Shown: positions 24,167 through 33,176, numbered from the stretch's first letter. The stretch: DNA of 64,000 bases from Herpetosiphon giganteus (GCF_016907925.1 NZ_JAFBCZ010000026.1:22998-86997); one strand, 5' to 3'. Notes: a model not told the origin generated them from the sequence alone. Program-made: numbers and translations.

Positions 24167-24316
24167 TGATCAGGCTATGGGCTGGTGGCTTTGGACTATC
24201 GGAATGAATAATCTGTGCAATCTGTGCAATCTGTGGCCAAAGAAATTAATCTTCGCGTTCTTCGCGGTTCCCTCAACCTGCCCCCAACAACTGATCCCTG
24301 ACCGCTTCATTGCCTC

Positions 24317-24345
24317 TTGACAACCGTCTGCGCGGACGGTATAGT
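24317..24345 (+). promoter_or_regulatory. Promoter of the tetR-MFS operon
   Basis: TTGACA (24317-24322), exactly 17 bp, TATAGT (24340-24345). Near-consensus sigma-70-like promoter with an operator copy filling its spacer. Confidence 0.88.
24323..24340. promoter_or_regulatory. TetR-type operator, copy 1
   Basis: ACCGTCTGCGCGGACGGT: inverted repeat with ACCGTC/GACGGT arms. It occupies the spacer between -35 and -10, so binding would block RNA polymerase. Confidence 0.8.
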
Positions 24346-24363
24346 ACCGTCTAGGTAGACGGT
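24346..24363. promoter_or_regulatory. TetR-type operator, copy 2
   Basis: ACCGTCTAGGTAGACGGT: perfect 8-bp arms around GG, directly after the -10 box. Centre-to-centre distance from copy 1 is 23 bp, about two helical turns, allowing two dimers on the same face. Confidence 0.85.
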
Positions 24364-24375
24364 ATGGAGTATTCT

Positions 24376-24927
24376 ATGACCAAAAAAGACCCGCAGGCAA
24401 CCAAAGCCAAGCTTTTACATGCCACGGTTGCAGTGATTATGGCTGATGGTGCGGCCAATTTGACCCTTGAAGCAGTTGCCAAAGCAGCGCAGGTGAGCAA
24501 AGGTGGCTTGCTGCATCATTTTCCCACCAAAGAGGCGTTATTTTATGGCTTGCTTGAGTTAGGCAAACAAGCGTGGGAGACATGCTTGGCTGCTGAATTA
24601 AGCAAAGAAGCAAGCGATCAACTGGGCTATTGGCATCGTGCCTATATTCATGCCAGCTTTAACCAATCGCCTGAAGATATTCAAATCTTGCATGCTATGC
24701 GGCGGGTTGTCTCAATCTATCCCAGTTTATTTGAGGCTTGGCGCGAAGCCTACGCCCAACCAATTTTGATTCCTGCTGACGATCGGCTAGCGTTAGGCCG
24801 TTCATTAACGATTCAACTGGCCTGTGATGCGCTGTGGTTTAGCGAATTGATTGGTTTGCCAACCATGCCCTCAGCCACTCAACAGGCCCTTTACAGCGAA
24901 TTATTGAGGTTAACTTATGAGCATTGA
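24376..24927 (+). CDS. TetR-family transcriptional repressor
   Basis: 183 aa. N-terminal TetR helix-turn-helix: ATKAKLLHATVAVIMADGAA, then VAKAAQVSKGGLLHHFPTKEALF. The C-terminal ligand domain is family-specific. A GGAG seven bases upstream favours ATG 24376 over the ATG at 24364. The MFS transporter gene overlaps its end by 11 bp, and two palindromes sit in its own promoter. I infer that it represses this operon and responds to a compound exported by the pump. Ligand unknown. Confidence 0.92.
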   Translation: MTKKDPQATKAKLLHATVAVIMADGAANLTLEAVAKAAQVSKGGLLHHFPTKEALFYGLLELGKQAWETCLAAELSKEASDQLGYWHRAYIHASFNQSPEDIQILHAMRRVVSIYPSLFEAWREAYAQPILIPADDRLALGRSLTIQLACDALWFSELIGLPTMPSATQQALYSELLRLTYEH

Positions 24928-26191
24928 TTCGCTCACATCAAATAATCCAACCGAAGATTGGTCGCACATTAATTGGAAGCCGCGCTTTTTTGCGGTTTGG
25001 CTGGGCCAAGCTAGCTCCTTGGTTGGCAGCGCCCTCACCCAGTTTGTGCTGATCTGGTGGATCACCCAAACCGTTGGCTCGGCTCAATCGCTGGCAATCG
25101 CTGGCATGATGGCGCTGCTGCCGCAAGCAGTCTTTGGGCCAATCGGCGGTATTATCGCCGACCGCTGGAATCGACGCTTCATTATGATTAGCAGCGATTT
25201 AATCTCAGCGCTCAGTATGGTTGTTTTGATTGTGCTGTTTGCCACTGATCAGATTCAGCTGTGGCATATTTATACCTTGATGTTTCTGCGCAGCACGATG
25301 CAGGCTTTTCAAAGCCCTGCTGCAACCGCAAGCACCAGCCAACTTGTGCCAGCCGATTGGCTAACTCGCGCCGCTGGCATGAACCAGATGATCTATGGCT
25401 TGATGAGCGTGGCCGCTGCACCACTTGGGGCCTTGGCGATGAGTGTTTTTTCGCTCGAAGGCGCATTGATGATCGATGTGGTCACGGCGCTACTCGCAAT
25501 CACACCATTGTTGTTCTATAAAATCCCTCAAACCATGCAAACCAGCGAAGAGCAAGTGAGCATGTGGCAAGATTTCCGCAGCGGCCTCGCCATGGTTATG
25601 AGCAATCGCGGCTTAGTGCTGCTGTATGGCGTTACCTTATTGATGGTTGCGGTCTTAATTCCAGGTTTCGTGCTCACTCCGCTGTTAATTCAGCAAGAAT
25701 TTGGTGGTGGTGTTGAACGGGTTGCCTTGATGGAAGGAGTAGGCGGCCTGGGTATGATCATTGGCGGCGTGATGATTAGCCTCATTCAGTTTCCAATGCG
25801 CCGAATTGTGTTGGTGCTAGTGATGTTTGCGCTTTCGTCGGCCATGGTTGGCTTCACTGGGATGGTGCCAGGCCCACTTTTTTGGATAGCGGTTGTGCTG
25901 TGGTTTATCAGCGGCGTAACCTATACAATTGGCAATGCGCCAATTATCGCCATCATTCAAACAATTGTTCCCAACCAACTGCAAGGCCGCGTGCTCTCGC
26001 TCTATTCAACCATGATTGGGCTGGCAGGGCCAATCGCTTTGATTTTTGTCGGGCCGCTCAGCGAATTAATCGGCATTCGCATGATTTTTATTGCAGGAGG
26101 TTTTCTGGCAACGCTCGTGTGTATGCTCGGATTTTTATCACCCAACATTTTGCGCATTGAGCAAAAACCGGTTCAGGTCGAGCAACATTAA
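24917..26191 (+). CDS. MFS efflux transporter
   Basis: 424 aa with about 12 membrane helices. FFAVWLGQASSLVGSALTQF at the start and GGIIADRWNRRFIM (the MFS loop 2-3 signature) place it with the macrolide/enterobactin-efflux type MFS_3 group. It is in an operon with the TetR regulator, overlapping by 11 bp, which points to inducible drug or metabolite export. The substrate cannot be told. A perfect hairpin terminator follows. Confidence 0.9.
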   Translation: MSIDSLTSNNPTEDWSHINWKPRFFAVWLGQASSLVGSALTQFVLIWWITQTVGSAQSLAIAGMMALLPQAVFGPIGGIIADRWNRRFIMISSDLISALSMVVLIVLFATDQIQLWHIYTLMFLRSTMQAFQSPAATASTSQLVPADWLTRAAGMNQMIYGLMSVAAAPLGALAMSVFSLEGALMIDVVTALLAITPLLFYKIPQTMQTSEEQVSMWQDFRSGLAMVMSNRGLVLLYGVTLLMVAVLIPGFVLTPLLIQQEFGGGVERVALMEGVGGLGMIIGGVMISLIQFPMRRIVLVLVMFALSSAMVGFTGMVPGPLFWIAVVLWFISGVTYTIGNAPIIAIIQTIVPNQLQGRVLSLYSTMIGLAGPIALIFVGPLSELIGIRMIFIAGGFLATLVCMLGFLSPNILRIEQKPVQVEQH

Positions 26192-26196
26192 TGGTC

Positions 26197-26229
26197 AAGC
26201 GGCTTCCATGAATTGCATGGAAGCCGCTT
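26197..26229. terminator. Bidirectional terminator
   Basis: AAGCGGCTTCCATG, loop AATTG, then the exact reverse complement; 14-bp stem six bases after the MFS stop and just past the end of the convergent gene. Confidence 0.88.
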
Positions 26230-26241
26230 AATTATTTGCGC

Positions 26242-26739
26242 TTAATCACATGGCTCAGATAAAGGATACGACTCAGAATAGGCCGCTAAAAGGTCAGGAT
26301 CACGCCAAACCTGATCAAATAGCGCATTAATTTGTTGCACATCGTCAATCAATTGCAGCAAAAAATCATTATTAAACGCAAAATCGCCAGCAGCTTCAAT
26401 GCTCACATGATCAACTGAATTCAACGCATAGACTACCTGAATATCGCCACTTCTGCCCTGTACTTGAAGCTTCAAGCGAAAATTATTAACTTCCATATAG
26501 GCAAAATCGCTGTTCAATTCTGCATCATGGGTGCGCAGTGTCAGCCACGGCCTAAGCTGTTCAGCAAAGCGCTTAAGGGTTGCGCGATTAAACCAACAAT
26601 CAAAATGATCAACCTGAAGCCAACGATCCTTGATCCGAATGTGCACCAAGACGCGTTGCTCACGCAGATCAAGCTCAACAAAATGCAAGCCGAGCCGCTG
26701 CGTAGTACCCAAACCAATGATTAATGGTTTAATCTCCAT
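26242..26739 (-). CDS. Hypothetical protein
   Basis: 165-aa soluble protein of no family I recognise. It is beta-rich in the first half (LHFVELDLREQRVLVHIRI) and has an acidic C-terminus (SYPLSEPCD). GGAGGAAAAAGG precedes ATG 26739; a TTG 15 bases earlier is less likely. The divergent neighbour at 26890 is also unknown. Confidence 0.65.
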   Translation of the reverse strand: MEIKPLIIGLGTTQRLGLHFVELDLREQRVLVHIRIKDRWLQVDHFDCWFNRATLKRFAEQLRPWLTLRTHDAELNSDFAYMEVNNFRLKLQVQGRSGDIQVVYALNSVDHVSIEAAGDFAFNNDFLLQLIDDVQQINALFDQVWRDPDLLAAYSESYPLSEPCD

Positions 26740-26889
26740 TCCTTTTTCCTCCAAATCTATACGCCGATTAATGAACAGCTTGCTTGGAATATTAATTCAT
26801 ATTTTATTTTGCCAACATTAGACTAGGTATGCTAAACTAGCGATCAATACAATTATGGGGCTGCCCGATTCTTCCCCACGGGCATATGC

Positions 26890-27792
26890 ATGGATACAAT
26901 CGAATTCATCCACCTCCAACCTTCCGACGAGATCGAAATCATTATCAACGGAATCCCACTACTCACCCATGTTGCCAACATCGAACAACATTCGCTCGAT
27001 CCTCAAGACCCAGATCAAAAAGCTGGCGATCATATCAATATTCATATTGATGATCTGGAGCAATTGAATCCCCAAAGAGGATATTTATTATGTCATGCTA
27101 CTATACCACTTCTGATCTGTTCATGTGGGTGGTGTGGTAATCCATCAATTATGAGCCATATGACCGTCACAAACGAGTTAGTTATTTGGCATAATTTTGA
27201 TGATAATCAGAACAGGCGGCCCTATCCATGGGTATATACTGGGCTTGGCCCATTTACCTTTGATCGGCAGCAATACACTAGAGCGTGGCAACAAGCGGCC
27301 CAAGCGATCTTTTCAAACGTGATCGGATCCGATTTATTCTATGATGGTGGGTATTATGGGTGGGCGCTTCGCATTAACAATAATCATACGGCGCTGCCTA
27401 GTGCTGGCCAAGCAATTAGCCTGAATTATGCAAACACGACTGGCGAATTTCGTTGTGTTGATCGCTATCAGGAACATCGCTGGCGGCTTGATTTCATGCG
27501 TGAGCATGGGTATTTAGCTCGCGAAGGTGCTAGCCATTACGAACGAATCCTCCTTGCTCACGATTCAACCATTTTTGCGCAGTGGTTTGGCGCAAAACTT
27601 GATGATTATGTGCAATTATGGCAAAATTCGCGCTTGCACACCAAGCTTTTCAATCCAGGTCAATGGGATGTTGCCCAAGCCTATATCATCACCTTACCAA
27701 TCGCGTTGAGTGTACTTGTTCCTCAGCAAAGCTACCAAGTTGTAGAAGCCATCGATTTAACTATCGAACGCTATCAGCGCTTGCTTCAATGA
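26890..27792 (+). CDS. Hypothetical protein with a CxCGxCG motif
   Basis: 300 aa. After an N-terminal beta-rich part there is LLICSCGWCG, then VIWHNF and GPFTFDRQQYTRAW. A similar order (Cys cluster, VxWxxF, GPFxFDRxQY) occurs in unnamed actinobacterial proteins as I remember them; this is from memory and not a domain assignment. No signal peptide or membrane helix. The RBS is weak. The 3' end overlaps the convergent GIY-YIG gene by 7 bp. Confidence 0.65.
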   Translation: MDTIEFIHLQPSDEIEIIINGIPLLTHVANIEQHSLDPQDPDQKAGDHINIHIDDLEQLNPQRGYLLCHATIPLLICSCGWCGNPSIMSHMTVTNELVIWHNFDDNQNRRPYPWVYTGLGPFTFDRQQYTRAWQQAAQAIFSNVIGSDLFYDGGYYGWALRINNNHTALPSAGQAISLNYANTTGEFRCVDRYQEHRWRLDFMREHGYLAREGASHYERILLAHDSTIFAQWFGAKLDDYVQLWQNSRLHTKLFNPGQWDVAQAYIITLPIALSVLVPQQSYQVVEAIDLTIERYQRLLQ

Positions 27793-28355
27793 TGTAAATC
27801 GGCCTGAAGGATTGCCTGTTCACGGAGCCGTTTAAGCATTGTAACAAACGGGTGGTCATTACCGTTAATATTCAGTGGCAAAGCATATTGTTGGAGAAGC
27901 TCGGGTTTAATCAACCAAGGCTGAGGATGCACAAGCCACGAAAGACCAGCGTTGGCCTCTAACCATTGCGATAGGCGTTTTTCGCCTGCACCAAAAGCTA
28001 CATACTTGCTCGGGCCATAAGTAGCCAACTTTAGATTAAGCTGTTCGCTGAGCAGGCAACCTAAACTCAAGCGCAAGGTTGAACTATTCGCCCGACCAAG
28101 CATATGGTCGCGCAACCGTTTGCGCAGATTTTGGCGCGAAGTAGGGTTATTCCTAGCAGGCGAGATTCCCAGATAGAGCAATGTCCAGCCATCAACTTGT
28201 AAACAGCCTACACTTGGAACTTGCGGCGGAATCGTTTTAAACCACCAGCCATAGATCCCAGGCTCAACTGGAATAAGCTCAGGCGTAGCTAAAAAGTTAA
28301 CCACAGGCAAAATCTTTTTTGGTTGTAGTAGCTGCTCAACAGCTTGATGATCCAT
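27786..28355 (-). CDS. GIY-YIG superfamily protein
   Basis: 189 aa. EPGIYGWWFK followed by WTLLYLGISPA gives the two GIY-YIG half-motifs (GIY and YLG), then RQNLRKRLRDHMLG carries the conserved Arg region. The catalytic Glu typical of the family is not obvious at its usual place. Members are nucleases or nucleic-acid-associated proteins. Start taken as ATG 28355 (MDHQAVEQLL); a TTG at 28403 gives a longer form with no better RBS. Confidence 0.7.
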   Translation of the reverse strand: MDHQAVEQLLQPKKILPVVNFLATPELIPVEPGIYGWWFKTIPPQVPSVGCLQVDGWTLLYLGISPARNNPTSRQNLRKRLRDHMLGRANSSTLRLSLGCLLSEQLNLKLATYGPSKYVAFGAGEKRLSQWLEANAGLSWLVHPQPWLIKPELLQQYALPLNINGNDHPFVTMLKRLREQAILQADLHH

Positions 28356-28412
28356 CTTAACTCGCTTCTCTAGGTGGAACTTATCTTTTTCAGCAACACA
28401 CAATTTAGGTAC

Positions 28413-28551
28413 TTTCCCTCACCCCAACCCCTCTCCCGTCCAACGGGAGAGGGGCTTTAAATCCATGGTTCTTAGCAATTCGTCGGTTAAAACTTCTGCT
28501 CCCCCTCGCTCGCGTGCAGTGGGAGAGGGGGTTGGGGGGGTGAGGGAAACA
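28413..28551. repeat. Core copy of the MITE-like element
   Basis: TTTCCCTCACCCCAACCCC at the left and GGTTGGGGGGGTGAGGGAAA at the right are inverted, enclosing two hairpins and the GGCTTTAAATCCATGGTTC middle. The outer arms seen at 23888 are absent. Confidence 0.82.
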
Positions 28552-28572
28552 CGCCTGTCAATTCAACGAAAA

Positions 28573-29304
28573 CTATTCCTCGCTCTTTTTCTTGAAATCG
28601 ACGAAGCGATAGCCAACCCCACGCTCGGTCAAAATATAATGCGGGTTGGCTGGATCTTGCTCGATTTTTTGGCGCAAGTAGGTCACGTACAAGCGCAAAT
28701 AATGGCTTTCATCACGATATTCCGGCCCCCAAACTTTGGCAAGCAAGGTTTCGTGGGGCATTACAAAGCCAGCATTTTGCACCAGATGATAGAGCAAACG
28801 ATATTCGGTTGGGCGCAGGCTAATTCGTTCGCCATTGACCAACACTTCACGCCGATCAAAATCGACTGTCAAGCGATCATCGATTTTGGTAGTTGAAACT
28901 GCTTGAGTTGGAGTCACATAATGGCGACGCAACACGGCCCGCAAGCGGCTCACCAACTCGCGATGGCTAAACGGCTTGCCAATGTAATCATCAGCGCCAA
29001 GCTCCAAACCACGAATCCGATCATCTTCTTCGTCTTTGGCAGTGAGGAAAATCACCGGAATTGCAGAAAACTCACGTAAGCGGCGCAAGGTTTCGTAGCC
29101 ATCCAAGCCAGGCATCATAATATCCAACAGCACAGCGTCGGGCATATCTTCGCGCACTTTTTCAAGCGCTTTGCGGCCATTTTCGGCGCTAATCACGCGG
29201 CAACCCTCGGCTTCGAGATTTACGCGCATAAATGTGACCAGCCGTGGTTCGTCATCAACCACCAGAATGAGCTTATCGCGTAGCTCAACATTGAATGTAT
29301 CCAC
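28573..29304 (-). CDS. OmpR/PhoB-family response regulator
   Basis: 243 aa. Receiver domain with acidic pair VVDDEP, phospho-acceptor Asp in [12 protein letters not shown], Thr in FLTAKDEED and Lys in GKPF; C-terminal winged helix ([31 protein letters not shown]). The start is probably GTG 29304 because AGAAGGAGT ends five bases before it; an ATG at 29340 would place that RBS inside the coding region. No kinase is adjacent. It lies 39 bp after fabZ on the same strand and may be cotranscribed. Confidence 0.9.
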   Translation of the reverse strand: MDTFNVELRDKLILVVDDEPRLVTFMRVNLEAEGCRVISAENGRKALEKVREDMPDAVLLDIMMPGLDGYETLRRLREFSAIPVIFLTAKDEEDDRIRGLELGADDYIGKPFSHRELVSRLRAVLRRHYVTPTQAVSTTKIDDRLTVDFDRREVLVNGERISLRPTEYRLLYHLVQNAGFVMPHETLLAKVWGPEYRDESHYLRLYVTYLRQKIEQDPANPHYILTERGVGYRFVDFKKKSEE

Positions 29305-29343
29305 AACAGACTCCTTCTGTAGGCGAATGTTTAAAGGCAATAC

Positions 29344-29769
29344 TTAATCAATAATTGCAAACATCAGCCCACCTTCGGCAACCAACGTGCCATCAACTGT
29401 GGCTTTGGCTTGGCCCTTACCAATGCGGCGGCGCATTTTATCGAGGCTTACTTCTAATTTCAGTGTATCACCAGGTGTAACCGGGCGCTTAAAGCGAAAA
29501 TCGTCGATGCCAGCAAACATCACAATTTTGCCTGCATACTCTGGCTGGCGCAAAATGATAAATGCCCCGACCTGCGCCAAAGCTTCAACAATCAATACGC
29601 CAGGCATCACAGGCCGCCCGGGAAAGTGGCCAACAAAGAACTGCTCGTTCATGGTGACGTTTTTTAGACCAACCGCGCGCACGCCATCCTCAAGCTCTAA
29701 AATGCGGTCGATCAACAGAAACGGCGGGCGGTGGGGCAGGATGGCCAAAATATCCTCAATATTAAACAT
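29344..29769 (-). CDS. fabZ: 3-hydroxyacyl-[acyl-carrier-protein] dehydratase
   Basis: 141-aa hotdog-fold enzyme of type II fatty-acid synthesis. [14 protein letters not shown] and the active-site motif [20 protein letters not shown] hold the catalytic His and Glu. Start ATG 29769 after AGGAGTGTTGCG; the longer reading to 29793 adds residues that include the RBS. It is followed by an orphan response regulator. Confidence 0.95.
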   Translation of the reverse strand: MFNIEDILAILPHRPPFLLIDRILELEDGVRAVGLKNVTMNEQFFVGHFPGRPVMPGVLIVEALAQVGAFIILRQPEYAGKIVMFAGIDDFRFKRPVTPGDTLKLEVSLDKMRRRIGKGQAKATVDGTLVAEGGLMFAIID

Positions 29770-29862
29770 CGCAACACTCCTAGCGGCTTTCAAAACCTCT
29801 CACAAAGCTCTCAGATAGCCTAGCCTCTAGTGTAACCGAGCCTAAAGCCAGCGGCAAATCCG

Positions 29863-29891
29863 TTGACGCTGCTATGGTTTTCGGGTATGCT
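29863..29891 (+). promoter_or_regulatory. Promoter of the polyprenyl diphosphate synthase gene
   Basis: TTGACG (29863-29868), 17 bp, TATGCT (29886-29891). About 45 bp of leader to the ATG. Confidence 0.8.
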
Positions 29892-29942
29892 TTGGCTACG
29901 CGATAACTTTCACAAACACCGAATTTATGTAGGAAGCGTGCT

Positions 29943-30923
29943 ATGACGCACACATTAAAACAATTGGAAATCCCAAGCACGTTACGCAATGATCTGCAGG
30001 CCGTCGAAGATCGCATTATGCATCGGGTCGAATCCCAATCGGCGCTGATCACGGCTGCTGGTCAACACCTTGTTAGCTCTGGTGGTAAGCGTTTGCGGGC
30101 CATGATGGTTCTGCTTGCTTCACAATTAGGCCAGTACCGCTTGAGCGATAGCTTGCATGCAGCAACCGCCGTTGAGTTGATTCATGCAGCGAGTTTGGTT
30201 CACGACGATCTAGTCGATGATGCCGACCGCCGCCGGGGCAAAGTTACCGTCCATGCCAAATGGGATCAGGGCGTAGCATTGATGGTTGGGGATTACCTGT
30301 TTGCGGTTGCTGCTGGCGAAATGGCGCTAGCTCCCGACCCACGGGTGATTCAGATTTTCGCTGAATCGGTTATGACGATTTCAGCCTCTGAATTGCACCC
30401 CGTCATGGCGACGCTGCCCACAGCCACAGCCCTTGAACAATATTATGCCAAAATTGGCGGCAAAACCGCAGCCTTGTTTGAAGCTGCTGCCGCAGCTGGC
30501 ATGGTTTGTGGCGGTGGTAGCCCAGAAGAAATTGAGGCTGCTGCCCGCTATGGCTATGATATTGGCTTAGCCTTCCAAATTGTTGATGATATTCTCGATT
30601 TCGTCAGCACCGAGGAAACGCTTGGCAAGCCTGCTGGCAACGATTTGCGCGAAGGCACCATTACTTTGCCATTAATCTTGGCAGTCAAGGATCATCACGA
30701 ACATCCCTTAGTCAATTTGCTTGATCAATACGAGCAGCTGAGCGATGACCAAGTTGAGCAAGCAATTAGCCAAGTTAAGCAGCTTGGTGGCATCGAGCAA
30801 GCTATCGCCGAAGCGCGCAGCATTACCCAACGCGGCCTCGCAGCCCTCGATATTTTCCCGCCATCAGCAGCCAAAGAGCTATTGCGCGAAATCTCAGAGT
30901 ATGTACTCGACCGCCATTTCTAA
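29943..30923 (+). CDS. Long-chain trans-polyprenyl diphosphate synthase
   Basis: 326 aa; extends allylic diphosphate with isopentenyl diphosphate, giving the side chain of menaquinone or a similar lipid. The first Asp-rich motif is DDLVDD (residues 88-93) and the second is in QIVDDILDF. The GGKRLRAMMVLL block is also present. Similar to the IspB/HepT/solanesyl class; chain length cannot be read reliably. A -35/-10 pair at 29863-29891 drives it. Confidence 0.93.
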   Translation: MTHTLKQLEIPSTLRNDLQAVEDRIMHRVESQSALITAAGQHLVSSGGKRLRAMMVLLASQLGQYRLSDSLHAATAVELIHAASLVHDDLVDDADRRRGKVTVHAKWDQGVALMVGDYLFAVAAGEMALAPDPRVIQIFAESVMTISASELHPVMATLPTATALEQYYAKIGGKTAALFEAAAAAGMVCGGGSPEEIEAAARYGYDIGLAFQIVDDILDFVSTEETLGKPAGNDLREGTITLPLILAVKDHHEHPLVNLLDQYEQLSDDQVEQAISQVKQLGGIEQAIAEARSITQRGLAALDIFPPSAAKELLREISEYVLDRHF

Positions 30924-30997
30924 ACTGCGCTAGCTTAATTGGCTAGGGGTTTCTATTTTAAAAACCACCATTTTAGATGCTTCGTTGGGCTTCTACA

Positions 30998-31080
30998 CAC
31001 CACCAATTGCCCTTTAGGGGGTGCAGGGGGATGAAAACCCTCCTGCGTTCCCCGCCTTGAGGCGGGGCGGAGGGGTGGTG
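30998..31080. repeat. GC-rich inverted repeat of a second type
   Basis: CACCACC at the left pairs with GGTGGTG at the right. Inside are a GCAGGGGG/CCCTCCTGC pair and a perfect hairpin CCCCGCCTTGAGGCGGGG. It resembles the main dispersed family in style but not in sequence. The 30924-31185 gap holds this and the terminator below. Confidence 0.65.
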
Positions 31081-31118
31081 ATCAATATCAACTTAAGCAA
31101 CCCAAATCCATTAATTCA

Positions 31119-31145
31119 GACCCTGTTGCAATGCAGCAGGGTTTT
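31119..31145 (+). terminator. Terminator-like hairpin
   Basis: ACCCTGTTGC-AAT-GCAGCAGGGTTTT: stem with one G-U pair and a T-run, lying 200 bp after the polyprenyl synthase and just before the GNAT gene. Confidence 0.65.
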
Positions 31146-31185
31146 CTCGTTTAATACAATCTCATGATCATTACTCAAGGAAATA

Positions 31186-31644
31186 ATGATGACAATCGTT
31201 CATTTAGCCCCAGTTACCAGCGAAAATTGGCAGGCATGTTGCGAGTTGAGCTTGCCTGCTGAGCAACAAGATTTTGTCGCCTCCAACCTTTATTCAATCG
31301 CCGAGGCTCAGTTTTACCCAACGATGCATGTGCGGGCGATTATGACCCAAGCAGATACATTGGTTGGCTTGGCAGTGTATGGCCTTAGCCCAAACACCGA
31401 TCAATATCGCGTCGCCCGATTGATGATCGATCAGGCCTTTCAAGGCCAAGGCTATGGCCGCGCCGCAATGCAGGCGATTTTGGCCGAGGCAGCAGCGTTG
31501 GGCACGATCGATCAGGTCTGGCTAAGCTATCGCGAGCACAACCATGCAGCCCGTTATTTGTATCAATCGCTTGGCTTTCAGGAGCAATCGTGTGATGCGA
31601 ATGGCCGCATTGTGGCAATGTATTCACTAGCAACCCATAATTAA
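31186..31644 (+). CDS. GNAT-family N-acetyltransferase
   Basis: 152 aa; acetyl-CoA-dependent transfer is inferred from the fold. The acetyl-CoA loop is RVARLMIDQAFQGQGYGRAA, and the C-terminal YLYQSLGFQEQ is typical. The N-terminus (ENWQACCELSLPAEQQDFVA) recalls spermidine/polyamine acetyltransferases, but the substrate is uncertain. Tandem ATGs at 31186 and 31189 follow AAGGA. Confidence 0.85.
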   Translation: MMTIVHLAPVTSENWQACCELSLPAEQQDFVASNLYSIAEAQFYPTMHVRAIMTQADTLVGLAVYGLSPNTDQYRVARLMIDQAFQGQGYGRAAMQAILAEAAALGTIDQVWLSYREHNHAARYLYQSLGFQEQSCDANGRIVAMYSLATHN

Positions 31645-31724
31645 AGAGCAGCAAGCAGCCAATTGTAGCGGCATAGCGCTTGCTTAATGCCAGCCCAAGC
31701 GCACATATCAGGAGCACGCAAACC

Positions 31725-32930
31725 ATGGATTTGAATAGTGGCTATCCGTTTTGGGCCGTTAAAAATGGCTTGTTAAGCACGTATCCTCGTCTACAACAGG
31801 ATCTCAATTGCGAAGTGGTGGTGATCGGTGGCGGCATTAGCGGCGCGCTGATCGCCCATTATCTGACTGAGGCCAATATCGAAACCGTTGTGCTTGAAAA
31901 ACGCGAGATTGCTGGCGGCAGCACCAGCGCCAGCACGGCCTTGTTGCAATATGAAATTGATACGCCACTAACCGAATTAGTTAAGTTGGTGGGCGAGCAA
32001 AACGCCGTTCGCGCCTATCAACTTTGTCGCGACGCGATTGATAAGGTCTCTGAGGTTGCGCAGAATGTCGGTGTAGCAGACCATTTTTCATATAAGACAA
32101 GTTTATATCTTGCTAGTAGTCGGTGGCATGTCAAACAATTACGCCAAGAATATGAACTGCGCAAAGCTAACGGTTTTAATTTGGATTTTTTGGAAAAAGG
32201 CGCGATTAGCGAACGCTTTAGTTTTAGCGCTCCCGCAGCCTTATATTCCTACAATGCAGGCGAAGTTGATGCTTTTCAGCTGGCCCACGGCTTATTCAAG
32301 CATGCTGCCCAACGTGGCGCACAAATTTTCGATCGCACGAGTGCCAAGGAATGGCAGGCCGATAGTGCTGGCGTGACCGTGACGACTGATACAGGCTGTC
32401 GGATTCATGCCAAATATCTGATTTTGGCGGCTGGCTACGAAGCCCAAAACTATATCAAACAAGCATTGGTCAAATTTCGCAGTAGCTATGCAATTGCCAG
32501 CGAGCCGTTGAGCGATTTCAGTGGCTGGCACGAGCAATGTTTAATTTGGGAAAGTGCGCGGCCTTATGTCTACCTACGCACCACCAGCGAAGGGCGGGCG
32601 ATTATCGGCGGCGAAGATGATCGAATTGATATTCCAGCCAAGCGCGATGCTTTACTTGAACGCAAAGCAGCCAAATTAAGCAAACGTTTTAATGAGTTTT
32701 TCCCGCATATTCCGCTGCATGTTGATTATCGTTGGGCTGGAACGTTTGGTGAAACCAGCGATGGCTTGCCTTATATCGACAATTTGCCCGACCAACCGCG
32801 CATTTTGCTGGCCCTGGGCTATGGCGGCAATGGCATTACCTATAGCATCGTCGCTGCCGAACTGCTGCGCGATCGGCTATGTCAACGTCCAAACCCCGAT
32901 GCCGCGATTTTTCGGCTCGATCGCCATTGA
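31725..32930 (+). CDS. FAD-dependent oxidoreductase (DAO/glycine-oxidase-like)
   Basis: 401 aa. The Rossmann dinucleotide motif CEVVVIGGGISGALIAHYLT is followed by VVLEKREIAGGSTSASTALL, typical of DAO-family flavoenzymes. The C-terminal FAD segment is LALGYGGNGITYSIVAAELL. Members oxidise amines or amino acids; there is no N-terminal Rieske domain and no substrate can be assigned. Start ATG follows ATCAGGAG. Confidence 0.85.
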   Translation: MDLNSGYPFWAVKNGLLSTYPRLQQDLNCEVVVIGGGISGALIAHYLTEANIETVVLEKREIAGGSTSASTALLQYEIDTPLTELVKLVGEQNAVRAYQLCRDAIDKVSEVAQNVGVADHFSYKTSLYLASSRWHVKQLRQEYELRKANGFNLDFLEKGAISERFSFSAPAALYSYNAGEVDAFQLAHGLFKHAAQRGAQIFDRTSAKEWQADSAGVTVTTDTGCRIHAKYLILAAGYEAQNYIKQALVKFRSSYAIASEPLSDFSGWHEQCLIWESARPYVYLRTTSEGRAIIGGEDDRIDIPAKRDALLERKAAKLSKRFNEFFPHIPLHVDYRWAGTFGETSDGLPYIDNLPDQPRILLALGYGGNGITYSIVAAELLRDRLCQRPNPDAAIFRLDRH

Positions 32931-32971
32931 AGCCAAGTTGGGCAGATTGCCCAAACCACGCTAAAAGCCAT

Positions 32972-33000
32972 TTGTCACAAGCAATTGACTATGCTATAAT
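32972..33000 (+). promoter_or_regulatory. Promoter of the SAM-recycling operon
   Basis: TTGTCA (32972-32977), 17 bp, TATAAT (32995-33000). It lies 38 bp upstream of the riboswitch. Confidence 0.85.
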
Positions 33001-33038
33001 CGCCAACCGAACTGTGGAATACCAGTGAATACGCGATT

Positions 33039-33134
33039 CTCATCGAGATGGGCGGAGGGACTGGCCCGACGAAGCCCGGCAACCCCAATTTTTTGGAAGG
33101 TGCAAAATCCTGCAGGTTCGGCCTGATAGATGAG
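33039..33134 (+). ncRNA. SAM-I (S-box) riboswitch
   Basis: P1 is closed by CTCATC (33039-33044) and GATGAG (33129-33134). Between them are the invariant S-box stretches GGGCGGAGGGACTGGCCCGA, AAGCCCGGCAACC, and AAGGTGCAAAATCCTGCAGG. A hairpin terminator follows at 33147-33171, so SAM binding should promote termination before mtnA. Confidence 0.95.
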
Positions 33135-33146
33135 TTGATGCATGCG

Positions 33147-33171
33147 GGCCTCTCTTTTGAGAGGTTTTTTT
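33147..33171 (+). terminator. Riboswitch expression-platform terminator
   Basis: CCTCTC-TTTT-GAGAGG followed by seven T. It ends only six bases before the likely mtnA ATG. Its 3' arm GAGAGG (33159-33164) is also the best SD candidate, so folding could affect translation as well. Confidence 0.88.
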
Positions 33172-33176
33172 GTGTA

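Larger units (their letters stand above)
23858..24193. repeat. 32-bp direct repeats flanking the MITE-like element and heptamer array
   Basis: An identical 32-bp stretch beginning CAAAATGATCAGGCTATGG and ending GGTGGCTTTG occurs at 23858-23889 and 24162-24193, on either side of the element at 23888-24091 and its heptamers. It could mark an insertion accompanied by local duplication. Confidence 0.75.
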
